The notes under the pieces: generated by a model
What the model was told of the DNA's origin: nothing
The model's input: only the letters and a program-made list of their open reading frames with translations
Databases searched by the model: none
In this document: positions 18,595-27,517 of the stretch, in pieces
Numbering within the stretch: position 1 is the first letter of the stretch
Layout of the letters: every line of letters begins with the position of its first letter
Program-made: the position numbers and the translations under genes
NCBI GenBank assembly: GCA_027600665.1
Contig: JADGJL010000272.1
Span: forward strand, 1 to 27,517
Source: Irineochytrium annulatum
Lineage: Eukaryota; Chytridiomycota; Chytridiomycetes; Chytridiales; Chytridiaceae
Direction: 5' to 3'
DNA length: 27,517 bases

Positions 18595-20522
18595 TCACGC
18601 CCAAATCTTCATCAACCCGTCATGCACATCCATCGCCGCCGCAACCTCCACCGACGCGGTTCTAACGAGCGATGGCTCCGGGAAAAGCTCCACGTCGGCC
18701 TTGCAAACGGTCCCAACCTCAGGAACGACGCCGTCGACAAACAGGTCACGGACGGCCGCGATGGTGCAGGCGGACGGCTGCGCTAGCGAGCAGTGGCCGA
18801 CCCCGATCTGCTTTAGGAGCACAGCATTCGCGGATGTTAGCTCGCGATATACGACCTGCGCGCTGTCGATAGGCGTCACGTTGTCAAGGGTATTGGTCAA
18901 AATGAGGATCTATTTAAACATTAGAACGACCGCGCCTTTCGGAGCGAAAATCGATAAATACCTTGTTCTTCATATTCTTTCCCCAAGGGCCCGTGTACCT
19001 CTCAGCGGGCCGAATGTTCCAGTGCCTGCATATAAGACCGAGGTATGTCCAACCTCGCCCCGCAACGGGGTTCATCCCCGACATAACGCCAGCTACCTCG
19101 TCCCATTCCGCCAGCGAGATGTTCCTGACGTCGTCACCGTCGTTGCACTTGACGACGTTGAAGCCGTTCTCGCCCGAATTGTCCGTGAGCGGGCAGTAGT
19201 CGTCTGGCTTGGCGCCTGTCAGATCCTTCAGCTCGGTCGGATCGCCCTTCACGGCAGCGGCGATGGCGGACGCGACTGTCGGCCACGAGGATGGGCTGTA
19301 GCCCATCCCAAACAGGACCGCCTGCAGATTTGCGGCAGTTAGAACGCCGGGAAGCTTGGCGTTGGGAGCGGGCATTGGTTGCTTCTCGAGCTGCTTGCGG
19401 AGGGAGGTGATGAGGTCCATGACGGTGCCGTTGCCACGGAGCGATGCCAACGCGCATCGAGAGCTGCCGGCGAGCTCGCACGAGGAGCCGAAGAGGTTGT
19501 TGACTTCATTGTTGTACACAAGGGAGGTGAGGGACCAGTCGAGATATACTCCGCTAAACGTAAACGGGTCCGTCACCCCGTCGATGATGAAGCGGCCGAC
19601 ATGGTTCGGGAACATGTTGGCATACGTAATACCAAGGAAACTTTTTCGGGTCGACAACTTTAGTCAGCCTCTGCCATGCATCGAGTGAATTGTACTCACG
19701 TGCCATACGAGAACCCCCAGTAGTTCATCTCCTTCATGCCGAGCATCTCCCTGATCAGATCCATGTCCCTGGCCGTGTACGCCGTCGAAACATACTGAAT
19801 GAAATCGCCATCATTCTTCTCGCAACCGGCCGCCCGTACTTTGACCCACGCGTCATACGCCTCCGATCTCGTGTCATATGTCATCGTGAAGGCGTCCAAG
19901 CTTGGAGCGGTGGCGTAGTGCTCGTGCACGCTGGCGCTACATCGAACGGAACGCGATCGGGCGATGCCGCGGGGGTCGAACCCGACGATGTCGTGTTGAC
20001 CGCCCGTGACGATGGAGAGCTTAGGGCCGTAGTGCTTGACCATGTCGACACCAGAGCCACCGGGACCGCCGCTGTTCTCGAGATGTTAAAATCGCCAGAG
20101 GACCGTAGATGAGACTTACGGGTTGATAAGGATTGAGCCGAGATGCGGCTCCTTCGTAGCCGGGAACCGGATGAGAGCTATAGCGATCGTCCGCGTGTCG
20201 TTCGTGCTGAAGGAACGGAGATAAGCAACGGACACCGTTGAGGCAGTCCCGACCTGAGATGGTCCAGGGGCACATCAATCGACCCGCAATGCATGCCCTC
20301 CATGTCACCACAGGGCTTCCATAGCGTCTCGGCCTCGGGAGCCGGCTCGCGACTGCGTACCAGGCCGATCGGGGACACGATCAGGGCGACGACCACGGCG
20401 AGGGTCAAGGCGACGGCCGTGAACTGTAGACAGCGACGGTTGCCGTGACGAGTGGCAGCATCCGGGTCAGCCGCGGCGACCCGTGGAAGGAGCGGCTGGC
20501 GGTCCTCAACAGTTGACGGCAT
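18595..20522 (-). CDS. Membrane-anchored S33/TAP-like alpha/beta hydrolase
   Basis: Exons (minus) 20522-20254, 20206-20120, 20071-19700, 19640-18962, 18909-18595; 573 residues. The N-terminus is cytosolic with an acidic dileucine motif (D-R-Q-P-L-L, 7-12), then one transmembrane segment (about 32-54), so it is a type II protein; the dileucine suggests endosomal/vacuolar sorting (inference). The ectodomain follows the tripeptidyl-aminopeptidase/TAP-like pattern: GSIDVPLDH, LINPGGPGGSG (oxyanion region), DIVGFDPRGIARS, nucleophile elbow GFSYGT (Ser240), an inserted helical cap, and a C-terminal TAP-like block with Asp478 (NTLDNVTP) and His508 (VGHCSL). The full catalytic triad is therefore present, consistent with release of short peptides or cleavage of small ester/amide substrates. 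The cap carries several Cys residues probably in disulfides. The stop lies 172 nt upstream of the DOMON gene start on the same strand. A decayed tandem copy lies immediately upstream. Confidence 0.88.
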
Positions 20523-20715
20523 CAGGAGAGTAACTTTCGTGGAGACGTTATCAGAGTACCTCGCCGGTTTCCCAACTCAACCACACTGGAAGGCCCACTG
20601 GCTTAATTTCATCAGCTAGTTCGTCAATGCGTAGATCGTGCATTAAAATAGCGCATTAAGGCCCATAAAGAAAGGAGAAAGGATGAGGCTAACAGAAGAG
20701 CAAATACAGTCGAGG

Positions 20716-22656
20716 TTATGACCTCAACGATCCCATATTCAGCCTAACCCCCCAATTCTTCGCCAAGCCCTGATGTGCTTCCAACGCTGCTGTAATCGAT
20801 GCCGACGCGGACCGGACCAGCGACGGCTCCGGGAATAACTCGACGTCGGCCTTGCATACAGTTCCGACCTCCGGCGTCACACCGTTGACGAACAGGTCCC
20901 GAACGGCTTCGAGCGTGCACTCGGACGGCTGTGCAAGCGAACAATGGCCGGTTCCGACGTGCGTCAAGAGCGCTGCGTTGGCCGACGTGAGCTCACCGTA
21001 TACGATTCGCGCGCTGTCGATAGGTGACACATTGTCTAGCGTGTTGGCTAAAATGAGAATCTGATCGGAAGAAAGCATGCGGTGTTAGGATGGAGACGAA
21101 CGTGGACCAATACTCTACTTTGTTTTTCATGTTGTTCCCCCAAGGACCAGTATATCTCTAAACGGGCCTGATGTTCCAATGCCTGCAAGTGAGCCCCATA
21201 TAAGTCCACCCTCTCTCCGCCCATGGGGCTAAGCTCCTGCATCTCGCCGGCGACCTCAGCCCACTCTGACAGCGAGACGCTCCTAACGTTGTCCCCGTCG
21301 TTGCACTTGTAGACCAGAAAACCGTTCTCGCCCGAAGTGTCCGCGAGCGGGCAAAAGGCGTCCGGCTCGGCGCCCGTTAGGTCTCTAAGCGCGGTGGCGT
21401 CACCATTCACGGCTGTGGCGACAGCCGAGGCGACGTCTGGCCACGACGACGGGTTATATCCCATCTCGAACAGAATTGCCTGCAGATTTGAGGCAGTTAG
21501 GATGCGTGGCAGCCTGGCGTTGGGAGCGGGCATCGGTTGTTTGTCGAGCTGCTCAATGAGAGAGGCGATTAGCTCCGCTACAGTACCGTTGCCGCGAAGC
21601 GATGCCAGCGCGCATCGGAAGCCACCGGCGAGCTCGCACGCAGAGCCGAAGAGACGGTAGACGTCGTCGTTATAAGTAAGGGAGCTTCGAGACCAGGCGA
21701 GAGATGATCCGCTGAATGTGAAAGGATTTGTAGCCCCGTCAATGACGAAACGATCGACGCGCCCCGGGAACATGTTAGCATACGTTAAACCCAGGAACCT
21801 GTTCACATTCGTCAAACTGACATCGACGCTTCGAATCTTGTAAAATCCGGGAAGCACTCACGTGCCGTAAGAAAAACCCCAGTAGTTCAACTCCTCCATT
21901 CCGAGCTTCTCCCTGATGAAATCCATGTCCCTGGCCGTGTACGCCGTCGAGATGTATTTGATGAAGTCTGAGTCATTCTTCTCGCACCCGGTCGCCCTGA
22001 CGTTAACCCACGCGTCTAACGCCTCCGGCGCTGTCTTGTAGGTCATCGCGTGAGGGTCCAAGTTCTGGGCCGTAGCAGAGTGCTCGCGAGCGCTAGCGCT
22101 GCACCGCACGGACCGTGACCGAGCGATTCCTCGAGGGTCGAACCCGACGACATCATGCTGGCCCCCAGTGATGGTGGAAAAATGGCGGCCGATGCTCTCC
22201 ACCTTGTCGACGCCCGAGCCGCCGGGACCGCCCCTGTTAGTAAACGAGATGTTCACTCGCGTCAACAGAAAGTACGTCCTCACGGGTTGATTAATATTGA
22301 GCCCAGATACGGCTCTTTGGTGGCGGGGAACCGGATCAACGCGTCCGCGTGTCGTTTGCGCTAAAGGAACTAAATTAGCATCGGACTACCCTTGAGGCGG
22401 TTCTTCACCTGAGATGGTCCAGTGGCACATCAATCGACCCGCAATCCATGCCCTCAACGCCGACGCAAGGCCTCCACAACGTCTCGGGCTCGGCGACCGG
22501 CTCACGGCCACGGCCGATGGGAGATACGAACAGCGCGACCACGGCGCCCAATGTCAGGGCGACGGCCGTGAACTGTAAGCATCGGCGGTTGCGGCGAAGG
22601 GCGTCGGCACCCCTGTAGGCCCGAGGGAGGAGGGGCTCGCGTTCGTCCACCTGCAT
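20716..22656 (-). pseudogene. Decayed tandem copy of the S33/TAP-like hydrolase
   Basis: Exon-equivalents (minus) 22656-22409, 22360-22284, 22233-21862, 21798-21119, 21060-20716, all with usable splice sites. It retains the dileucine motif (E-R-E-P-L-L), the membrane segment, GGPGGSG, GFSYGT and the Asp/His block (NTLDNVSP, GTGHCSL). Three lesions appear against the intact neighbour. In exon 2, ten bases are missing between CCGGAT and CGTCCGCG (+ strand, about 22336-22340), so the frame meets TGA at once. In exon 4, one extra base near 21215-21230 shifts the frame before the WTY motif. Downstream in that exon GAG has become TAG (about 21159-21161). Uncorrected, the exon 4 frame ends at 21048 without the Asp and His of the triad. 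Skipping exon 2 would not repair exon 4. Codons elsewhere remain well conserved, so inactivation may be recent. Sequencing error is unlikely to explain all three. Confidence 0.8.
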
Positions 22657-22944
22657 GAAGATCGTGGAGGTGATAAAATGTGGCCCTGGTAAAAGATTTT
22701 GTCCCACATTTACAGTGGATTTGAAACAATGGAAAGACACCGTCTCTGCTTGACAACTTCGACCAAGCAACCAGCAACCAGCACTGTTCGCTCCCAGCAC
22801 TCCGGCGCACGCGCTTGCCGGCCCTTGCGGCTCCGCACCCCGCTCCTATAACTACCCCGGCCTTTTTACCGCGCCCTTCTTCATTACCCTTTCCAACCAA
22901 CGCCTGCGCCGCACACCTCGCACACTGCCCGACCTACGCCGACG

Positions 22945-24264
22945 ATGTTCCATCGCCCTCGCAACCCGCCCGAGCACCCCCTCATCCCCTCTAACCTCTT
23001 CCTTCGCCTCCTCGGCGACCACCCGACCACCCCGCTCCCGCAACGTCTCCTCGCCCACCAGCGGGCCCGAACAGCCCTCACCTTCTCGCGAGTGCTTCTC
23101 CTACTCGCGTCCGTCTCGCTCTTGGCATGGCGCTGGTGGAACTCCACCACGGGCGGGGATGTGATGATGGAGGTGGTCGGTGCTGGTGCCGCGGTTGCAA
23201 TGGCTGGGTACTTCTCGCTGCTGCTGTGCCATGACGCGTGCCAGAGAGCGGATTCGGAGCATATGTGGGCTATTGGGTGGATTGGGAGGGGTATGTTGGG
23301 CTTGTTGAGGACCATGGTGGCTTCTGCCTTGGCTGCGTAAGTACTTCTAAGATGTACTTCATGGGTGTACTTCTATTGGGTGTTATTCATGGAGTGCGAT
23401 CGCGTAGCGGTGAAGCGGAGTGTACGGCAGCGCCGGACAGCCAGACGAGTGCATTTCTCTACTACAGATTCTGTTGCGCTCTACCCGCACGACCTACTTC
23501 TGAGCTAACCCTTTTACCTCAATAGCGTCGTCCTCGTCACTACCACCGCCCGCATCCTCTCCCCCGCGCACCCCGTCCGCCCACTGGAAGCCGTCCTCTC
23601 CCTTCTCGCCTTCCAATCCGAGCTCCTCCTCGCCTCCTGGCGCTCCGACGCCGTCCACATTCTCGCCGGCGCCCCCGTGGCCGCCTTTATCCGCTTCGCG
23701 TCGCTGTGGTACACCGGCGGCGGCCTGCTTGCGGTCGGTAAAAGCGTGGAGGGGGCCCTCCTGACGCACTGCGCTGCGCTGGCCGGCTTCCTGATCGCGT
23801 TCGCGGTGGAGGAGATGAGGGAGTGGGGCGCCGAATATGTGTTGGGTGACGTTGAGGAGGAAGAGATGTTGATTGAGGAGGCGGAGAGCCGCCACGGGGT
23901 CGAAAAGTGCGACGTGGTATATCGCTGCCAGCAGCTCGCGGGCGCGGCCGGGCGTGCAAAGTACGAAACGGACTGGATGCCCGCGGCCACCGTTGCGGTC
24001 TCAATGCTTATGTCGTCCGTGACGCTCTTCGCTGCCAACGCGGCCGCGAGATGTATGGCGGGTGCCGGGGTATACGAGGAAGGCGGGGGTCTCAAAGTTC
24101 AGGTCGGGCTGGCGGGCGTCATGCTCGTGGGGATGGCGATGGGTTTGATGGTGTGGGTTGCTTATATGGTGAGGAGAGGTCAAGCAAGCGAAGGAGCTGT
24201 TAGGGAGGAAGAGGAAGGGGATGAAGAGGAGGGGTGGAGTGAGATGGAGGTCAGGCTGCTGTGA
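22945..24264 (+). CDS. Multi-pass membrane protein of unknown function
   Basis: Exons 22945-23336 and 23526-24264; 376 residues. The 189-nt intron (GTAAGT...CAATAG) is the longest in the window, so a missed mini-exon is possible. The N-terminus is Pro/Arg-rich and hydrophilic (1-45). Hydrophobic segments are at about 46-62, 76-95, 118-137, 150-168, 208-226, 282-304 and 322-345, giving six to eight membrane helices. A charged Glu-rich loop (about 227-280) and an acidic C-terminal tail (EEEEGDEEEGWSE) face the aqueous phase. There are no recognisable transporter signatures and I do not assign a family. The start codon is 288 nt from the start of the hydrolase pseudogene on the other strand, so the two share an upstream region. 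GC-rich codon use in exon 2 is typical of the window's coding regions. Confidence 0.7.
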
Positions 24265-24812
24265 ATGCGAGGGAAGTGCGTCTGTTATATCACAGGTGGC
24301 TTCGTTTGGCCTTTAATTTCCTGCGGCTGTTGAATCTAGGGCATTGCGAAGATTCTGTTTGGTATCGTTCGGCCATACTTTACTCCATAATTCTTATTTA
24401 TTTATTTTGCTTTATTTTCTGCGGAGCATTTCGGATTTTCGGGCTTGATGTCAATATTTGTTCTTAATGCGCTCGGTCATCGTCAGTCGACTGGTTTATT
24501 ATTTATTTGCGTTTTTACTTGTTTATTTCCACCGATCGATTCGTAAATCGTTCTACTTCCTGCTTTAGCACAGCTTTTGCAATCAGTCGAGTGAAATTAA
24601 CATTTCTATCTCTGCGTGGACGCAAATATTTTTGCGATGTATCCTCTCCACTTGTGTTGCACTTCGTATAAACTTCGGGTAGCATTGGGAATTTGCAAAA
24701 TCGAAATAGTATTCAACAGGATAAACAACTACAGAGGCAAGCTCGCCCATCAAGCACCCAAAGTCTCCCATTATTTATGAGAGATAGTGCCGCATTATTC
24801 CAACCTCACAGC
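24265..24812. other. Intergenic, convergent 3' flanks
   Basis: AT-rich sequence between the membrane-protein gene (+) and the proteasome gene (-). Repeated TTTATTT words (24400-24530) probably belong to polyadenylation regions. No coding frame or RNA gene is supported. Confidence 0.5.
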
Positions 24813-25943
24813 TCAGCTCTCGGTTTCCATAGGGGCGGCCCCATCCGCCGGAGCGTCCGCGGCAGTAGTGCCGGCGCCTCCGCTCGACGGGTCCGATCCT
24901 ATCATGTCCAGGTACCTAACCGAAGCAAGCGAAGGTATTTACCATCATACGTTGGCGACAAATACCCGCACACGAAAATAATCTTACCTCTGGACGGCTT
25001 CCCCCTCCACAACCGTGTACTTCAAACCCTCCCCAACGAACGCGATCGAGCAGTTGGTCGTACTCAGCTCCTTGTCCTGCTGCAGCGTGTCCCTCAGCGC
25101 CCTCAAGCCATGAGCGATCAAACCCTCCAAGCTCTCCCCCTCAAAAGTCTCAAAGTGCTTCTCCAGGTACGTCTTGGCGCTCTGGGACCTCGCGCCGATC
25201 GAGATAGCCACGTAGTCGTAGCAGTTGCCAGAAGGGTTGCACTCGTACAGGTGCGGACCCGTCTCGTCGTAACCGACAACGAGGAGGCCGACGCCGTAAG
25301 GTCGGCGGCCGTAGCGCTGGGTGTTTACCTGGGCTTTGTCGGCGATAGCAGAAGCGATGCGCGCGACGGGGAGGGGGCGGCCGAGAAGCATGCGGGATCG
25401 CATGGCTTCCGTCCGCATGAAGGTGCTTTCAAAACGTTAGCATAATGGCCCTGAGGGTAAGCTAATGGACGTGAGGGTGATATGCATACCTTAGCACCCT
25501 GGCGTCGGACGTCAAGCCCGCGATGGCAATACCCATATGGTCGTCGATCCGGATCAACTTCTTCTGGTACGACGCCAGCTCATGCGATGACCGCTTTAAA
25601 CAATCACCGAGTCAGTAAATAATGGCCGCGCGGTTTCCCTCAGCCCAAACTCACGTTCAATGCCACAAGGACGGCGTGCTTCTTCGAGCGCAGACCGAGG
25701 GCCGCCGACCCCTGCTTGACGGCCTCCATCGCATACTCGACTTGGTGGATCCGCCCCTGCAAATGGTACGGATGAGCATTATGAAGTCGCGACGGGTTGG
25801 ACGCCAATGCACACGAAGCGAACGGGCACGAACCTGCGGGGACCAGACGGTGATATCGGAATCGTAGGAGTTCCTGGACGGAGAACGCGCGGCCGGTCAG
25901 TACGGCGCGACGGATATTGATGGGCGGGAGCTCACCTGTTCAT
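24813..25943 (-). CDS. PRE5: 20S proteasome subunit alpha-6
   Basis: Exons (minus) 25943-25936, 25873-25834, 25756-25655, 25593-25490, 25425-24988, 24915-24813; 264 residues (human PSMA1 263). The first exon encodes only M-N-R', eight bases, spliced to the alpha-type signature [20 protein letters not shown] (6-25). Further conserved blocks are [65 protein letters not shown] and [18 protein letters not shown] and [12 protein letters not shown] identify alpha-6 (PSMA1 in animals, Pre5 in yeast) rather than other alpha subunits. Alpha subunits form the outer rings and gate of the 20S core and lack the catalytic N-terminal Thr; this one has no processed propeptide. The C-terminal tail after residue 240 is Gly/Ala/Ser-rich and ends PMETES, like the variable acidic tails in this subunit. 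Six exons with a microexon make automated start prediction here error-prone. Confidence 0.95.
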
Positions 25944-27517
25944 CGCAAGTTCAATTTTCTAATGATCACGGCCGCGCGGACTTCACCCTTAAGCGTTCTG
26001 CGTTGGCGTTAGCGCCTTGTCACTCCCAAGACAAGCGCAGTCCGTTGACGGAGATCGTTGGCGGGAAAGGAGAGAGGCGCTGTTGGATCTGGAATCGCCC
26101 CTTTTAGATGAACGGGCGCCCTACCCCGACTGCCTGACTGTACGGACACGGGAACCTGAAGGTAAGGCTTGCATACTTCGGGATCACTCAACGGACCTGG
26201 CTGACATGTACATCGTCCTATGGGTTTCTTAGTGATTCGGAGAGTATTTTACCTTCCCGGATCGGTGGTGCGCGTTTGGCCGAATAAGCGCGCAGCTTAC
26301 GTACTGCGATGAGGGGTTTTTTTCGTTGATACAAGGAGTACGTAGGTCCGATTAGGGCCGCGCGACGTCAAGGCCGTGCTGAGAACGGGGATGTGCTGCG
26401 CGTTGCAGTTGAGCCTTGCATGCCTTGCAGAGCTCGGATCTAAATTCCCGGCTGCATGGTAGCATGGCAACGTGTGGGACCCTTCGAGGGTTGTGGAGCT
26501 GGTATGCGCACAGCCACATACGGGCAACATCGGCGATCAGATACTTAAATACGAGCACAGAATAGTGATCAGCACGCACGGTTGCGTGCTCCTGGAAAAG
26601 AATGGAAGGAACTTGCGGATGGTGGTTTGCGTCACCGGGGTCTCTTGTTGCTTATGTGAGCACCGACGCCTGTCTCATGCGGCCGTTGCTGACTTTTTTG
26701 ACTGCGGTTACAATATCAACGTTGAGAATTGACTTGGCTTTAGGACACAAATAAATACATACGTCATCTTCAATTGTACTCCCTTACTGCCTTCCTCTCA
26801 CGAAGACTTAACATGACATTAGCGTAATAAGGGAACTAAATGGATCTCAGAAGTAGTGGCGTCGACACAAGCCAGGCGTTCCACAAAGCTACAAGCCGAG
26901 GCGAGGTAGTTGCTCGCCCTCTCCTCCGCCAAGGACGGATATAAAGATCTTTACAAGCAAAGGCAGGGCAAGGAGAAGGCGTTTGAGAAGCGAAGCTCGT
27001 CAGGATAAAAGAGAAGCGACAACAACGCAGGCGACCAACGCATAGTGTAGAGCAGGTGGAATCAAGTACAAACTCATCGGGAAGTACGAGGAAGACGGTC
27101 CAGCTCAAGTGTGAATCTTCATATTTGCATAAGGACAGAGAGCAGAAAGCTACAACACAATAGAATAGAGGAGCGAGTATGAATAGACACAATACAAGGG
27201 AATGAGGATTGAATTTTGGTGCGTGGAAAGCGATAATAGGAAGAGGAACTAATCAACGAACTACAAAGCAGGCTCATAAAATACAATAATTCCTGCCTCT
27301 GCCCAGCGCACACTAGCTAAAACGGCAATACCAAAGCCATCCAACTTAAACGCAAACTTTTAAATCTCACAGGAACGTTGCATCATCTCTTAAAGATCCC
27401 CCCACTTCCAACCAAAGCATGGCGCATCCAACGCTCGGTCGGCAACCTCCAAGACAGCCCAAATCCGACAGCCGCGTCTCCTCAGCCTCCCCATCAACCC
27501 TTTAACCCTCGCCATCC
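25944..27517. other. Upstream of proteasome gene; no gene recognised
   Basis: Nearly 1.6 kb with only short frames lacking protein-like composition. The part next to 25943 must hold the alpha-6 promoter. From about 26740 the sequence becomes AT- and purine-rich; a TATA-like GGATATAAAG lies at 26936-26945. The last 128 bases are open on the minus strand (stop at 27392-27390), which could be the 3' end of a gene entering from the right, but this is too short to support. No tRNA, rRNA or repeat was found by eye. Confidence 0.4.

Larger units (their letters stand above)
18595..22656 (-). repeat. Tandem duplication of the hydrolase gene
   Basis: Two head-to-tail copies (20522-18595 and 22656-20716) are separated by 193 nt. 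The five-exon structure is the same in both; exon 3 is 372 nt in each. Differences are the lesions of the upstream copy and a longer C-terminus (about 10 residues) in its last exon. Confidence 0.9.

Noticed and set aside
21048..21857. Intact separate gene in the middle of the hydrolase copy
   Set aside because: It matches exon 4 of the neighbouring hydrolase; its last 50 residues arise from a +1 shift, and the correct continuation lies in another frame.
24693..25445. 250-codon open frame on the + strand
   Set aside because: It is antisense to proteasome exons 5-6, has no domain-like sequence, and the minus-strand alpha-6 reading is unambiguous.
26472..26732. 86-codon open frame on the + strand upstream of alpha-6
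   Set aside because: Composition is not protein-like, there are no splice-linked neighbours and no homology that I recognise.
27390..27517. 42-codon open frame on the minus strand at the window edge
   Set aside because: Too short and without a recognisable motif; it might be the 3' end of a gene outside the window but cannot be supported here.
1..27517. tRNA, rRNA, CRISPR arrays, transposon terminal repeats
   Set aside because: Looked for by eye on both strands (B-box words, regular spacers, long terminal inverted repeats); none found. The only large inverted repeat is the TIR-ankyrin gene pair.

Overview
The window looks like nuclear DNA from a fungus: genes are split by many short (about 40-80 nt) GT-AG introns, lie close together on both strands and use the standard code. 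It encodes typical eukaryotic housekeeping proteins (20S proteasome subunit alpha-6, an organellar PPR protein, a nucleotide-sugar/triose-phosphate type transporter). An ARL3-type small GTPase, a family tied to cilia, suggests a flagellated (zoosporic, chytrid-like) lineage; this is inference. All exon structures below were built by hand from splice signals, reading-frame continuity and comparison between paralogues within the window.

Layout. 1-459 (+): 3' end of a TPT/SLC35-like transporter. 668-1486 (+): ARL3-like GTPase. 2793-5315 (-): mitochondrial-type PPR protein. 5967-9065 (+): a 902-residue nuclear-looking protein with an acidic/basic low-complexity N-terminus, a Gln-rich segment and about 15 overlapping CxHx6CxxC zinc-type repeats. 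9671-13102 (+) and 13327-16634 (-): two convergent paralogues encoding coiled-coil/TIR/ankyrin proteins. 17522-18423 (-): small secreted DOMON protein. 18595-20522 (-): membrane-anchored S33/TAP-like alpha/beta hydrolase. 20716-22656 (-): tandem copy of that hydrolase carrying a 10-nt deletion, a +1 frameshift and a nonsense codon, so a pseudogene. 22945-24264 (+): multi-pass membrane protein of unknown function. 24813-25943 (-): proteasome alpha-6. No gene is recognised in 25944-27517.

The most interesting locus is 9671-16634. Both proteins combine a conserved N-terminal coiled-coil module, a TIR domain that keeps the Ser-x-x-Cys-x-x-Glu motif bearing the catalytic glutamate of TIR NADases, and about 15 ankyrin repeats, with no NB-ARC or NACHT ATPase between them. 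They share all intron positions and three exons of identical length, yet differ in a TIR-distal insertion, a C-terminal tail and one splice donor. The architecture suggests an immune or self/non-self recognition receptor in which ankyrin repeats sense and TIR signals. Function is inferred only from domains.
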